A stretch of 64,000 nucleotides of DNA from Amoebidium appalachense (GCA_963693365.1 CAVNZM010000009.1:3162001-3226000), one strand, 5' to 3'; numbered from the stretch's first letter, positions 13,184 through 26,961 are shown. Translations and numbers: made by a program. Notes: generated by a model from the sequence alone, not told the origin.

Positions 13184-14694
13184 GGCGACGTTTATAGGGC
13201 GTTTCCGTTGAAGTGTTCGATGAGTCGGAGTTCAAGTTGTTGACACAGGTCGTTGGGGTTAATCTGTCCGTTGACGTAGCCTATTCTTCTCGAGGGATGA
13301 GATGGACTGTTGAGTATAATAAACGTAACTCGAATACACAAGACAATTGTGCCTGCACGCGTGTGTAAGCAGCACTGAAAGTGTTCGTGCCGATTTACCT
13401 ATATATAGCCTCATGTGATCACGGAAGGGGAAATCTTACGGGGTTTCCCCCGTCCGCCCCTTCAACCGTTCGCCGACCAAACCGACACCGGCTGCCCGCC
13501 TCCCCAATCGGCATCGAGGTATTTGGCGCACGTGAGTGAGTCAAACATGTGGTCGGGTCATGAAGTTCAGTGTGCGTTGCAAAAACCTTCGGGAACTCGG
13601 TAGGATATTTATTTTGCTATGTTTTTTCTGATAAATCTGCTCAATAACTGATGAAAAAGGTGTTTCACGTTTCGACAACGGGTTTTTCTTTCCTCTTTTG
13701 TGCACACAGCGCAACTCAGCTAGCGTGGTCGTAAAAGTGAATCTGGTTGGCCTCGAGTTTGTTGACACTTTACAGTGCGAAGGCTGATTGCTATTGGATG
13801 CTTTCTATTAATGCTAGAATCCTCCTAGACCTTTTTCAATCATGGCTCACCGACTCCTAGCGCTAGCAGCCTCAGGCCTAATTTGTCCATGAGTCAGTCC
13901 ATTTGTATTACTTTTTATAGTCAAATACTCGAGGCGCAGTTAAAAAGCAAAAAAGATATTCATAATCAAATTATAATAAGTTTATAAATAATATTTCATT
14001 TGGATTTGAATTCTGAGTAGTTGCTTTTTATCAAATAAGTGCAATCATTCATGATCCTGAAACAGGGCATGCATGATCATCATGATGCATGAAGGGCAAT
14101 ACAACGGTACCCCCCTTTTGTTTGTGGTGTTGAATTTTTTTTTTATGTGACAACCGGAAAAGATTCTAATGAAACCTGGATAAAAACTTAGATTATTAAA
14201 GGAGTGAGAGTTTTAGATTGGGGTTTTATATGCGTATTTGTGGTGGCATTAAGCGCTTTTAAGGGTTTGGCTTGAGCTGTTGCATAAATCCGTATGGAAT
14301 AACGCGCCGAAAGTATGAGTTTAGAGGGATAGTGTTCGTTCATTATTACGTAACCACTCTCATTATGGATTGGTAGTTATATTTAATTTCATTTCTGGCT
14401 GTTGCAACCAATTGGAATCCAACCAGTTGTCGACGGGGTTTCCCCGATCGAAGCAATAGTCCGCACAGCTTGCTCTTCTTTTTTTTTTTATAGGCCATAT
14501 GCATAGCTCTCTCGAGTTTTTCACCGTGCGCACAACTGAGTGCGCACATGGCGGCATCATGCGGCAGTCGCCGCTTCTACTGTCACTGAGTCTAGAATTC
14601 GAATCATGGCATATGTATAGCCTATATATGGGTGTGCAATGCACACTGTGCATCAGAGCATATTGGTCGCATCTGAGAATGCGGCACTTCGATA
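13184..14694. other. Upstream region of DOMON gene A, no gene seen
   Basis: Mixed-composition DNA without long homopolymers, unlike the introns. It holds putative TATA sequences (13191, 13400) and A/T-rich sequence at 13900-14050. No coding region is supported. Confidence 0.45.
13400..13407 (-). promoter_or_regulatory. Possible TATA box of DOMON gene A
   Basis: TATATATA on the minus strand about 220 bp upstream of the start codon. A second TATAAA at 13191-13196 lies only 7 nt before the ATG, too close to drive a transcript containing it. Confidence 0.25.
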
Positions 14695-15562
14695 CGTATA
14701 CATTGTCGGAATACGGGTTGCCCTTACTAGCTATGGCACCCCCTGATACTGTTACTAATGTCCTCAAATCATTAGATGATTTCCATTACACAACTTGTTG
14801 TATGTTTCTCACTGGTCTTTCCACACCTATCCCTAGACGCCTTTTTGATTCTCTCTACGCACTCACACCACCATCACAACGCGTACACGAATTAGCCCTT
14901 AAATTTCACGAGCACATCACCCGCCTGTCCGCTTGTGCCCCGGACCACCCGCTCTTCCGGCTACACGCATCCCCGCCGGATTCGCCCCTCTACCTCTTCC
15001 CTTCCCCATCGTCTCTGCCCATTGCCGAGCGCTATGTGGAATGGCTGGCGACCCCCCCGGAGGTACGGCTAGATCATAGTGTGAATATGAATAGTTTCAA
15101 GTCTATGGTTGATAGATATCTTTTTACTCTACGTGTTGAGTCCCTTCCGGTGTTAGGACCGCAAAAACACCAACTACTAGTAGCCTATATGGCGGATACG
15201 GTTAGAGAGTCTCGTTCATACATAGATTCCTTTATTCGTAATGTGGTGTGGTGTAAAAACGCAAAGATGATTATGGCTTGGCGGTGTAATCGGTTTCTGG
15301 TGTCTCCTGCTCGTATGTGTAATATGTGTGGGGGGGCGGTTTACTCGCGGCTGCATATCTATCAATAAATGCAACCTGTTAGCTAATGTATTAGAACCGG
15401 AGGTTATTGGCGGTTTTATTCTCTTTTCTTCCTCTCTTCCTCAATATATCCGTTTTAAGATGACTATCCTAGATCACCTTATTAATGCTGCACAGTATGA
15501 TATTGTGATCCGGTGCCTTAACTTTCTGTCGGAGCTACCGATGCTAGCATCTGCTTACCCAT
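14695..15562 (+). mobile_element. Non-LTR retrotransposon fragment, C-terminal part of the RT protein
   Basis: The reading frame starting near 14700 gives EYGLPLLA, then ELALKFHEHITRL and DHPLFRL. These match in order the C-terminal half of the reverse transcriptase fragment at 26962-28518 (EYGLPLLA, YLALKFNKHISRL, SHPLFSI). The frame is open to 15368, but homology moves to another frame at the G-rich run 15329-15337. It continues with CISINKCNLL and ends ILDHLINAAQYDIVIRCLNF before a stop at 15562, as in the other copy. The catalytic RT core is absent, so this is a 5'-truncated dead copy. The frame change in a G run may be an assembly error. Confidence 0.75.
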
Positions 15563-16364
<802 letters not shown>

Positions 16365-16413
16365 GAGAGAGAGAGAGGGAGAGAGACAGAGAAAGACAGA
16401 GAGAGTCTGAGAC

Positions 16414-16491
<78 letters not shown>

Positions 16492-16852
16492 GAGAGAGAG
16501 AGGGAGAGAGAGAGAAGAAGAAGAAGAAGAAGTGATAGAGAGGACAAGGGGGGGGAGGGGGGAAGGGCCTGAGACAAAGAGAGAGGGGACGATTGAGGAG
16601 AGAGCGAGGGAGCGAGGGAGCAAGAGCGAGGGAGACGCAGGGAAAGAAAGAGACAGGGTGTGTGTAACTGTATGTGAGCACGTGTGTGTTTGCGCGCCTG
16701 ATGCCAACGTGATGGTGGAGAGTAATAGGGAGTAGTAGCCGGCAACTGCAAAAACACACATGCATGTATGTACCGTAACTTAAGTGCTGGGAAAGGAAAG
16801 GTTGAGACCGGGTGGGGGAGAGCGGGAAACGGCAGGGGGACGCCGGCGTCGG

Positions 16853-16891
<39 letters not shown>

Positions 16892-17529
16892 CGGCTTTCC
16901 TCCCCTTGCCCCCTCCCCCAGCTCCCGGCCGAAAAGCTGACAAAGAAAGAGGCACTTCACTGCCTCTCCTAGTTATTTTGGAGGCCAAAGGCAGAACTCA
17001 CATAATCTCTCCAGGGGGGACTGGGCCGGAAGGGGGATTTAAGGGAGAACGGGGGGAGGGGGGGGGGGGGGGAGGGGGAATGGGGGGGGGGGGGCTATAT
17101 GCCCTCCAGCCTCCGACGGTGCACGTTTTAATAATTAGGTCGATATATGTTATGGCTTTGGGATTGAGAATGCACAACCGTTGCAGCGTGGGCGGTACGC
17201 TCGTGCACACTCTCACTCATGTCTATGCAGTCACGGCATAGAAGCCGGGGTGTGGGTCACCCAGTCCGCCCCCTCCCTCCCCCCTACCCTTCCTCCCCTT
17301 TCCCTCAGCTAACCAGAAGGGTGGGCTCGCTCCTGTTCAGATTCATGAGTGCCCCTCCGGGGCCCTTCGCTCCCCTCCCTTCCTCCCTCCCTCCCCCCCC
17401 CCCCCCCTTTCTCTCTCTGCAGTTGCAAATTTTTTTTACTCAATGTAGTATTAGCCCATCAGTCCTTGATTCAGAATTCACCATGTTATATCCGAAGCCT
17501 GAGTTTCATCACCTTTTCTTTTACATACC

Positions 17530-17628
17530 AAGTGTCACTGAGCAAGATACTGGTGATGCAGTAAAGTTTAGAGGCACGTGCACATGCCTCTAAATACTGC
17601 ATCGCCAGTATCTTGCTCAGTGACACTT
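17530..17628. repeat. Foldback hairpin with 44-47 bp arms
   Basis: Left arm 17530-17576 and right arm 17585-17628 are reverse complements with one mismatch and a 3-nt indel, separated by an 8-nt loop. Arms start AAGTGTCACTGAGCAAGATA. This suggests a small foldback or MITE-type element; no transposase or target duplication is visible. Confidence 0.85.
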
Positions 17629-17640
17629 GTCAGTTTTATT

Positions 17641-17970
17641 AAGTTGAGTTTATCCAAATTGAGTTTGTCCAAATTGAGTAACTCTACAGGTGATGGTGTT
17701 ACATTGAACACCGGTGCGGTGTTACATTGAACACCGGTGCCATCGGCATTAAAGTCACTAATAATCACTGATCAGACACAAACAGGCTCTGAATTCAAGA
17801 AAATTAGTCCAGTTTTTTTGAGTTGAGTTTATCCAATTAATTGAGTTTGTCCAAATTGAGTAACTCTACAGGTGATTGTGTTACATTGAACAGCGGTGCC
17901 ATCCGCATTAAAGTCACTAATAATCACTGATCAGACACAAACAGGCTCTGAATTCAAGAAATTTAGTCCG
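17641..17970. repeat. Tandem duplication next to the hairpin
   Basis: Two adjacent units (17641-17820 and 17821-17970) share GTTGAGTTTATCCAA, AACTCTACAGGTGAT, CATTAAAGTCACTAATAATC and GACACAAACAGGCTCTG in the same order. The first unit has an internal 23-bp duplication (GGTGTTACATTGAACACCGG). Confidence 0.85.
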
Positions 17971-18189
17971 AGACGCCTTAAAATATGATATACAATATCA
18001 TTATGTTAACGGTTGATGATAATGTACAATATGGATGACCGATGGAATATTACAAACACACAACAGAAAAATCATTTCCAAATATGGGGCGCTCTGGGAT
18101 CCGTGAGGGTGGTGGGGGATGGTTTAGACCTGATAAGAGCTTGGAGCGATGTATGCGGCAACAAGAGAGCTCATGGGGAGAAAAGGGGG

Positions 18190-18230
<41 letters not shown>

Positions 18231-18487
18231 GGATGGAGGTGTGTGTGTGTGCGTGTGTATGTGTACCATGGTGCATGTGTGCGTGCTTGTGTTTTTATTC
18301 TGTAGGGGGGTGGGGATGGGGGGGGGGGTGTCCGAGGCTTTCGCAGGTACTAATGTTAAGTTTATATAGAAACAGAACAACGTGCACACCACCAATGGAA
18401 AAAATTGCATCTTCATCGAATTATCCGCGCTAATTTAGTGCTTACTAGCTCACAAACTTAGAACATACATGTGGGAGTCAGATAAAT

Positions 18488-18798
18488 TTACAAAATTCGG
18501 GAGCAGATATCCAACTCGGTCATAATATCTCCACGGCCCAGGCCGGGCGTGTGGCCAGCCATCAACTCTGTGCTCTGGCCCACAGCAAAGATGATGTAGG
18601 CACGACCCTTGGTCTGTGAAATATGAATATATCCAAGTCAGAATGTATCCCATGCAATTATGATAAAATACACAAGTCATATGCCATGGGGTCATTATTG
18701 CAGTAAAACGGTTATTCTTCAACTCAAATGACTCCCAAGAAACCTCTAAGTTTGGGGGCTAGAGCATTGTGGGGGGGACTCGGGGGGGGGGGGGGAGG

Positions 18799-18857
<59 letters not shown>

Positions 18858-19551
18858 GGTTGCTGAGGTATTGGGGACCGTGTAACATTTACTTGGCATG
18901 GGGATAGGAGGGGTGGGGTAGGGGTGGGGGTCGGGTTGGGGGTTGTGGGTTGGGGGGGTTGTGGGGGGGGGGGGGGGGGGGGGGCACATACGACAAGGTA
19001 TTCCTTTGCTGCGTTGGCATCGATTTTGCGGGAGAAAGAGAGAACGGTGGTGTTGGAGACGAGGGCTGCACTGCCTGACTGCAGCAGCGTGTTGTTGGCC
19101 TGTTAAAGAAAGAGGTGTTAAGTTTCTTTCTGTTCTGAGTCAGGGCTTTTTCTTCTTAAGGCTTCTTCTTCTTCTTCTTCTTTTTTTTTTTCTTTTTTTT
19201 TGGGACGGGAGGCAGGTGAATGGGAAGGGAACTCAGTGGCGGTGGGGGAGGGGGGGGGGGGGGGGGGGGGGGGGGGTCACATGCCTTCATGTTTACTTCT
19301 GTCATGGATAGGATGGAATATTCGGCCACGGTACCAGTGCTCAGGTTGCCGATAAAAGCATTGGACGGGAACATCTGGTCCAATGAGTCGGTAAAGCCAA
19401 CGGCAAACCTGTGATATTTGGCCAAATTGAAGGGTGATGACCCATGCGTAATTAGTGAATGGTGGAATAGCTTGGGGAGGAAAAAGTGGTAGGTGGGGTT
19501 CAGTGTATGTGTTAGAGTCCCCAATTGCAAGGCAGCGGCGGCGGCGGTGGC

Positions 19552-19584
<33 letters not shown>

Positions 19585-21026
19585 GGCTGGTCGCTAGGAA
19601 TCGAGAGCTGAAGAAACGAATCTCACTTGTGGAAAGAAATTGAACAAAGTCACTGAGGTTGAAAGGTTGATGCGTGTTTGTGTGTACCTTGTTTTCGTTT
19701 AAGTTTTACAGTGTGCCTCTCTCTTTCTCTCCGTGTGGTTTTGGTGTGTATGTGTGGGAGAGGTCCCGGGGGGGGGGGGGGGGGGGGGGGGGTGGGGGGG
19801 GGGGGGGGGAAGGGGGGGGAGTCTTGAGGGGGGGGGGGGGGGGGGGAGGGTAATCACCATCCCACAGCCGAGCGGTTGAGGGTGGCAGTCATGTTGATGA
19901 CGTCATCCACAATTGTCCAGTTAAGGGTCACACCCTTTGCCAGTGCAATCTCGCTGCTCACAACACCATTCTTCTTTGCGCACGTGTGGCGAAGAACTTT
20001 GGGGGCACCGGGGATCCGGGTCAGGTTGGTTTCGGGTCGGGTTAGGCTGCACAGGTTCAGCTGGGTGGTGAAATCCCCGCGGCCCATATCGGGTTTGTGG
20101 CCGTTGGCAAGGACGGAGGAATTGCTCCCGGCCCAGATGGAATAGACAAGACCGGTGGCCTGTGGGTTAAGATTTAGGTTATTTTCGGTGTTATCTTCTG
20201 GATTTTTATCTAGTAGATAGATGGAATACACGTTTGATATCGATGGAATACACGTTTGATATCTACTGGGTATTTCTCCAAAATAATAAATAATTTCTTC
20301 AAAATGAATAAAAGATTCCGCTAGCCTTGATAATAAAATCTCCTGATGTGAGTACATATGGTGTCAAACGTTTACGTAGGGTTAATAGTTATTTGGGGGA
20401 GCACGCGCGTGACAACCAGAGGCACGAATGAGCGAGGGGTCCCAGAACAATTAGATAGCTTCTTAAGTTTCTTATTTAAGTACATATGGTGTCAAACGTT
20501 TATATAGGGTTAATAATTTATTTGGGGGAGCACGGGCGTAACAACCAGAGGCACGAATGAGAGAGGGGTCCCAGAACAAGGGGCAGAGAAGGGGAGGGGC
20601 GGGGGAGGGGTGGAGGGGGGGTAGGGGTCTTACATTGAAAAAGTCTCCGGAGCCGGGGTTCAATTTGCGGACGAAAGAAATGGAGGCGGTGTTGTCTGAG
20701 AGAATAGCCTTGCCACTGATCAGGAGAGACTGGTTGGCCTGTGAAGGGGGAAAGAGGTGGAAGGGAGCGGGTGCCGGGGGGGGGGGGGGGGGGGGGGGGG
20801 AGGGTTAAAAGAGGAGCAAAAAGAATATCATGACAGAGCTTGAGTTATTCCCTGGGCAGACGGGCGGTCTGCTACACTATGTACTGAGGTAGTAATGGGA
20901 GTGGTAGAGTAGTCTGTGTGGGTAGTCTGTGCGGGATCAAACAAAAGGGGAAAAAGCACAACACGATGAACCCAAAACATATTCCGGGGCATATAAGAGG
21001 GCAAGGTGGATGTTTTTTTTTTTTTT

Positions 21027-21057
<31 letters not shown>

Positions 21058-21624
21058 GTTTGAATGCGTTAAAAAGTACGAAGTACACAAGAACAAACGG
21101 ATAACACGGGGAAGGGGCAAGGGGGTAAGGGTGGGGGGCAGGGAGGGGCAAAGGGAGGGAGACAAGAACAAAGACATGAAAAGCCTTTACCGAGTCGTCG
21201 AATATTTCGATAGGAACAGTTGTTACACGGCAGCCTGGCGAGAAAACGAGCCACAAGATTTGACAGGAAATTTTAGAAGGGGGGTCCAAAGAGTGAGGGC
21301 GATGGGATGAAATTGGGGGGAGGGGGTAAGCCCTGGGGGGGAACCTACTTTCTTGGTGACCAAATTCGGTGTCATGCCATCCAGCGAATATTCCTCCACG
21401 GTACCAGTGCTCATGTTGCCGATCATCACCGAGGCAGGGAACATTTGATCGGGTGCGCTGGTGAACCCAGCCGCAAACCTAATGGCGGGTAAGAGGGGGA
21501 GAGGGGGTTAGCATGTGTTACATTTTACGAAAAGCACAATAACGCCATGGAAAACGCAAATCCAAAGTGGAAAGTCCACCCAAAGACTCTGACTGTGTGT
21601 AGAAGAAGGGGGTGGGGCGGGGGG

Positions 21625-21666
<42 letters not shown>

Positions 21667-21906
21667 GGAGGAGGGGAAAGAAAAGGCGAAAAAAGGATAA
21701 ACCTCAGCAAAGACTTGGAATTTCGCTACGTGTGAGCCCCCCACCCCCCCCACCCCCCCCCAAAAAAACCAAAAAAAACAAACCAATAACTTGACATAAA
21801 TTTTGGTAACTGATCAAAGTTTACTGTTACATTTACACACACCACGTGGCATGTGCGCACGTTGGGCGCATGCGCACGCTTACACATACAAACAAACAAA
21901 CAAACA

Positions 21907-21946
<40 letters not shown>

Positions 21947-22265
21947 ATCCGCTGAACACGCCGTGGTACGTCGCGTTCATGTACAGAGTCCCATTGCTGA
22001 TGTGCCACGTCCAAGTCACAGGCTTCTTAGTCGACACCTTAGTCACGTGATTCCCATCCTCCACAGAGCACACGTGATTTATGACTTTAGGCTCTCCCGG
22101 TACCCCCGTCAACTTGATTGGCGCACGGTACTGTGTGCATTTTTCCGCATTCACGTCGACAAAGTGAGCAGTGGCCAAGAGCTCATCGGATTCGTCTTCT
22201 TCGTCGTTGTCGGCGGATGCGGAAATGAGGGTCGTGGGTTTGCCGGACTGTTTTTTTTTTTTTTT

Positions 22266-22296
<31 letters not shown>

Positions 22297-22739
22297 GGTT
22301 AGTAATGGTGGTCACTGCGTGAATCTTCTTTCCCCCCCCCCTTCAAGTTCTTTCTTTTTTTTTTTTGTGGGGGGGGAGTGGGAAGGGAATGGAAGGGGGG
22401 GGAGGGGAGAGGGGGTTACAAGAATGACGAAGGGAACGAGGGAGCAAAGCTGGCTGATTAATTCTTTTTCTAAAAAAATAGAAAGAGAACAGACCAAGTC
22501 AAAGGCCCAGAAGCCTTGGGTGTATAGTGTGTAGCACACCGGGAAGGGACGGATTCGGTATGTACAGCGGCAAGGTGAATTTGGGGAGCAGCGGCTGTGG
22601 CGGGGGCGAGGGGAGGGGGGGGTGGGGGGTGGGTGAGGATATGAAAGAATATGTTGTGTACTCTAGAGGACTTATCGTGGCACGAGCTAAAGGAGCCGGA
22701 GTGGGAGATGGCTGCTGTGCGTTGTGTGTTGGGGGGAGA

Positions 22740-22772
<33 letters not shown>

Positions 22773-24922
22773 GATGGGGTGGGAGGGGTGGGGTTGGGGG
22801 TCACGGGGAAGGTGGGGGGTGGGGGATGGGGGGGGGGGCACCTTAGCCAAGTCAAAGATCAGATGGAGGGTAGAGGTTCCATTTTCAGACGTGACGGTGC
22901 CATTCAGCAGCGAGGTCTCGTTCGATCCCTGGATGCAGGATTGTGATTTAGCCTACTGTTTGGGTTGAATTTTTGTGTCCGAAGAAGCGAAACACGGTTA
23001 GTTCAAGTTGTTGCCTCCGTATTAAGTTTTCTGTGATGTATTCGGATTTGAAACTCAGGAGGTCCGTGAATTACCGCTTGGCGAGCGCCAAGTTAACGAA
23101 AAAGGGAGGTGTGTTTTGCTTCTCAGTCAGTTTTCATGTTATGTGAGGTGTAGCCCGGCTAGTAAAAAGTCCTCCTAGATTCATGGGGGGTCGGGGGTCC
23201 GGGGGAGGGAGGGGGGGGGGGGGTAGGCAGAGGTTGAGGGTAGGATGTTGAAGGCCAAATTTCAAGTCGCAACCCCCCCCCCCCCCCTCTTCCTCTTCAT
23301 TTTTTTTATTGAAGATGTCGGAGTTTCTCTTTTGTCATAGTGGTGTGTGTGTGTGTGTGTGTAAGGTGAAGGGGGGGGAGGTTTCTGGCACCTTCCCCAG
23401 TGGGCTGACGGTGCCGTTGGCCAGGCGGTATTCCTGGACGGTGGCATTGATGACGTCACCAACCACAACCTGGCCCAGCAGGCTCAGGGGGTCGCTGCTG
23501 TTGCCACTCGCTACACCCACTGAAATCCTGAAAAACAAAAAAGAAAGAAAAGAAAAAGAAAAAGAAAGAAAGAAAGGAAGAAATAAAGGAAAAGAAAGCG
23601 GGAAAAGAAAAGCAAGCGGGAAAAGAAAAGCAAGAAAGGTCAGTGAATACAACATACAACGATAGATACGATTCTAAGTATGTAATGTGGGACGAATAAA
23701 AAATAAACCAAGTTTAGTAGATTACTCAGTCGGACTAAAGTCTCTGCAGGGACGCAGAGGGAGTTGGATCATTTTGTTCGCACAGTGACCCTGTGAAAGA
23801 TCACTGAAGATTCGCTGCTCCCCCCCCCCCCCCTTCCCCCAGTTTGCCTTAACCCCCCCCCCCCCCCCCCCCCCCCTTAAAGCTTTGTTGTTCTCAGTCA
23901 CCATCTTCGCCTGCACTGAACCCGGTCTCCGAGTCAGATCTGAGCAACCACAAAATCTTCACTCGTGTGTTAAAAATGAAACTTACGAGTCTGTTGAATC
24001 GTTGAAGCTGGCGTTAAGTTGCATCTGCGTGCCCTCAATCCTCCACGAGAAGGTGACCCTCTTAACCGTTGTGATGGAAGATGTGACTACCCCATCCTGA
24101 TTGGTACACGTGTGCTTGGTGATGTTGCCAGCTGGCGGGAGGGAGATTGATTGGTTGAGGAGTGGCGACGCTGTGGCATTAACGGTGCTGTTTGATTGGC
24201 TGGGCACTGCGTTGGTCGTCTCGGTCTCAGAACCGAGCGTGCCACACGCTAGCAGCAAGGGGAGAAGGAACCTGGGATGTGGACATAATGTGGTAAGTAA
24301 CACTGTCACACTTAACAATAGTGCCATTATGAGCCAGGTGATCACGATGCACGTTAATTTACTATTACCATTTATGAATAGAATGAATCATGTATATGAT
24401 TCGAGCATAGTGCACTGACCGTCAGTACGTGTGCTATACTATGGTGAGTGCAGTACTAATAATAACATGATGTTATCTGATTCAGTACTAGTGATTCAAC
24501 CATTAGCACCGTGTCAGACTCAGCGGCTACCATCATGGCACTGTGTTATGAATATTCTAAGCCTCAGACTCATCAATGAGCATCACACTGTAACTTATAA
24601 CGCCAAATTTAAACGTTATATATAACTTTCCTCTCCAGACGTTTATATGGCTAGACTTGCGTGATATTTTTTTGGCTTATGATCATTCGAAGGCCCTGTA
24701 CGTGCGTGATATTTTTTTGGCTCATGATCATTCGAAGGCCCTGTACGTGCACTAACGGCCTTGCCATCATTGTGCACACACATGCATATAGAGTGCATGC
24801 ATTTGCAACAGCACTGGGAACGGGTTGGCCAATTGGGCCACCGGGAAAGAGCACACCCGGAACCTTAGTTAGCAGTGCCACACGCACACGGTGATCATGA
24901 CTTACTTTCGTGACAAAGACAT
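18488..24922 (-). CDS. Secreted protein with three DOMON-like domains (copy B), intact
   Basis: Eleven exons on the minus strand: 24906-24922, 23987-24271, 23392-23527, 22842-22928, 21946-22247, 21349-21478, 20634-20738, 19858-20159, 19285-19408, 18992-19099, 18488-18613; 573 aa with no break. The signal peptide (MSLSRKFLLPLLLACGTLG) is split by intron 1 as in copy A, and all intron phases match copy A. Each DOMON-like domain is encoded by the end of a long exon (about 300 nt), two short exons and the start of the next long exon, so the gene grew by repetition of a three-exon cassette. Candidate haem ligands are M288/H375 (domain 2) and M467/H553 (domain 3); domain 1 has H203 but no matching Met. 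An acidic linker (NDEEDESDE) is unique to this copy. Exon 9 uses a GC donor. No membrane anchor is seen at the C terminus (LDICSRIL), so the product is probably secreted. Confidence 0.8.
20351..20579. repeat. Tandem duplication of about 100 bp in an intron of DOMON gene B
   Basis: Copies at 20351-20450 and 20479-20579 share AGTACATATGGTGTCAAACG, TTATTTGGGGGAGCACG and GAGGGGTCCCAGAACAA, with about 28 bp between them. Confidence 0.85.
21059..21104 (-). repeat. Copy of the poly-C-ending dispersed repeat in DOMON gene B intron 6
   Basis: On the minus strand it reads GTGTTATCCGTTTGTTCTTG ... TACTTCGTACTTTTT ... CGCATTCAAA, then a C run, then an A run (21013-21058). The same sequence occurs at 39330-39399 and 41350-41420. 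It lies in sense orientation in its host gene. Confidence 0.8.
24659..24748. repeat. Tandem duplication of 45 bp upstream of DOMON gene B exon 2
   Basis: Two copies of GCGTGATATTTTTTTGGC...GATCATTCGAAGGCCCTGTACGT differing by one base. They lie in intron 1 of the gene. Confidence 0.9.
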
Positions 24923-25079
24923 GTTGATGTGAGGCGTTCAGGACACTCGTGTTGATGCAGTCAGAGCTTGAACGATGCCCGAGAGTCGCCAACGCCGAGA
25001 TTCTCCGCCCTGGTAAGCGTTGGTAGCCACAAGGGGATTGATTGTTCAAGTGTGCCACTTTAGAGTTGTAAACGTCGCG

Positions 25080-25086
25080 TTTTATA
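25080..25086 (-). promoter_or_regulatory. TATA box of DOMON gene B
   Basis: TATAAAA on the minus strand about 160 bp upstream of the ATG at 24922. The spacing and surrounding motif (TATAAAACGCGACG) resemble those at 61404-61410 before the single-exon secreted gene. Confidence 0.5.
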
Positions 25087-26524
25087 CCCGTGCGGAGGAA
25101 GGCGAATGCCGCCGCAGCGCACGTGCGTGATCAGTTCTGATGCCACGTCCGTGGACGCACTTCGTGCGTACTGTATCAAGAGCGTGTTGATATAGCGTAA
25201 TATAAAATGCATTTGCAAGCTTCAAAGCAAGAATAATGATAAGAAAGATCCATGGATGACATGGAGAATCAGAAGAAGAAACTGGAAAGAAAAACGATTT
25301 GACTGTCGTCACGTTTTAGCCAAATACCATCTGCAGTACAGCTAAAATCAATTTAAGTGTGGACGGTCATCTTGTTTACTGTGCAACGCGCGTTTACTAT
25401 TGGCTTCAAGATTATACGGAAATCCGATTGGTTAAAAGTTATATAATTGGACCTCAGATGATTGGTCTGTGCAACGGCAATCCTTGGGGTTCTCCCCATC
25501 ACCAAATCTGTTTTTCTTCGCGATTCTAAACCATAATTTCTGCTATGCTAATACACACATCATGCCTCTCCCATGAACCTCTTTTCAGAGCTTTACAGTA
25601 GTTATGGCCCAATTATGGCGCCTTATTGAGGCAAGAGCGCAAAACCCTTGCATTCAATACACATGTACACCGCCAGCCGTTGCTGCAGCTTGCTTTGGGC
25701 CACGTTCAAAAATATTTGGCAACTCCCTGAGTCGAGATCACGATCATGAAACGGTTACGTGAGCACTGCGACGTGTCACGTGAGCACAAAGCAGTTATAA
25801 TATACGAATTCGAATTCTCAGACTCAATAATTACGATAATGAGCGTGACACCGTCAGACTCACTATGCGACTCACAGTCAGAGACTCTGACAGAGAGTGA
25901 CCAGGTTAAAGTTGAAATGCCAAATCTTCAAATGAGCTCACCCAAATATCCAAATAACCAAGGTGAGAAAAGTGTTTATACATTCAGCACGGCCATGTGG
26001 CTTGGCAACGTGTAGCTACACAGCTGTACGTGAAACTTGAATTGCTGATGCTCAGGAATCCGGCGGTCACGCACGACAAGAACTCAGCAGAACTACAGTA
26101 AAAATCTTGAAGAAGGGCACTTCTTATGGAATCGAAGAGTACGATTATCACGATAAATACTAGTAAACCTAAAGTGGGAATTCAGAATAAAGAATATCCA
26201 CGGCCCATTGTATGGCCATGGGACTCGAGTGAGCACGGACAGAAATGCCGTGTGTGACTGTGTAGTTACGTATACGTTCAAGGCTTACGTACGTAAATAC
26301 TGGGCGAAGCAAGGCTTGGAAGGGAGTGCTTCAAGGGACGTACGCGTTCTGCCACGTGGCGGGGCCTGATCAGAATCTGATCGGAACGTCGCTGCCACGC
26401 GTACGGCGCACGCACGTACGTCAGCCAACGTACCTCATATGCGCCAGTGATGCACGATGCATATCATGTGCACAATGCAGCTCCACGAATCAATGCCATG
26501 GCATGCCGAGTGCACGTGTCGCGT

Positions 26525-26526
<2 letters not shown>
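25087..26526. other. Intergenic region upstream of DOMON gene B
   Basis: Ordinary-composition DNA with CACGTGAGCAC repeated at 25758-25785. Nothing supports a gene. Confidence 0.45.
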
Positions 26527-26609
<83 letters not shown>

Positions 26610-26800
26610 TTACGCTGTTTACTCGAGGCAAAGAGAACCAGTCTCAGGTATGGGGGGGGGGGGTTTTGCTCGGAATATCCCCTCAGCGGTATATCATGAT
26701 CACGTACATAGATGTCGGGTGGTGACTATATATCAGGGTTTACTTTCTCTACGAGACACCATAAAGACTACAAGGAGAAATCAATTAGTTGGGGTTCCCC

Positions 26801-26846
<46 letters not shown>

Positions 26847-26878
26847 GGGCTCCCCTCGGGACACTCGGTATCAGCTGG

Positions 26879-26941
<63 letters not shown>

Positions 26942-26961
26942 TGTGTGTGTGTGCGCGTGCG

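Noticed and set aside
17568-17768. Minus-strand frame starting MIISDFNADGT, reminiscent of an endonuclease GDFNA motif
   Set aside because: It runs across the hairpin and tandem duplication and has no further endonuclease motifs.
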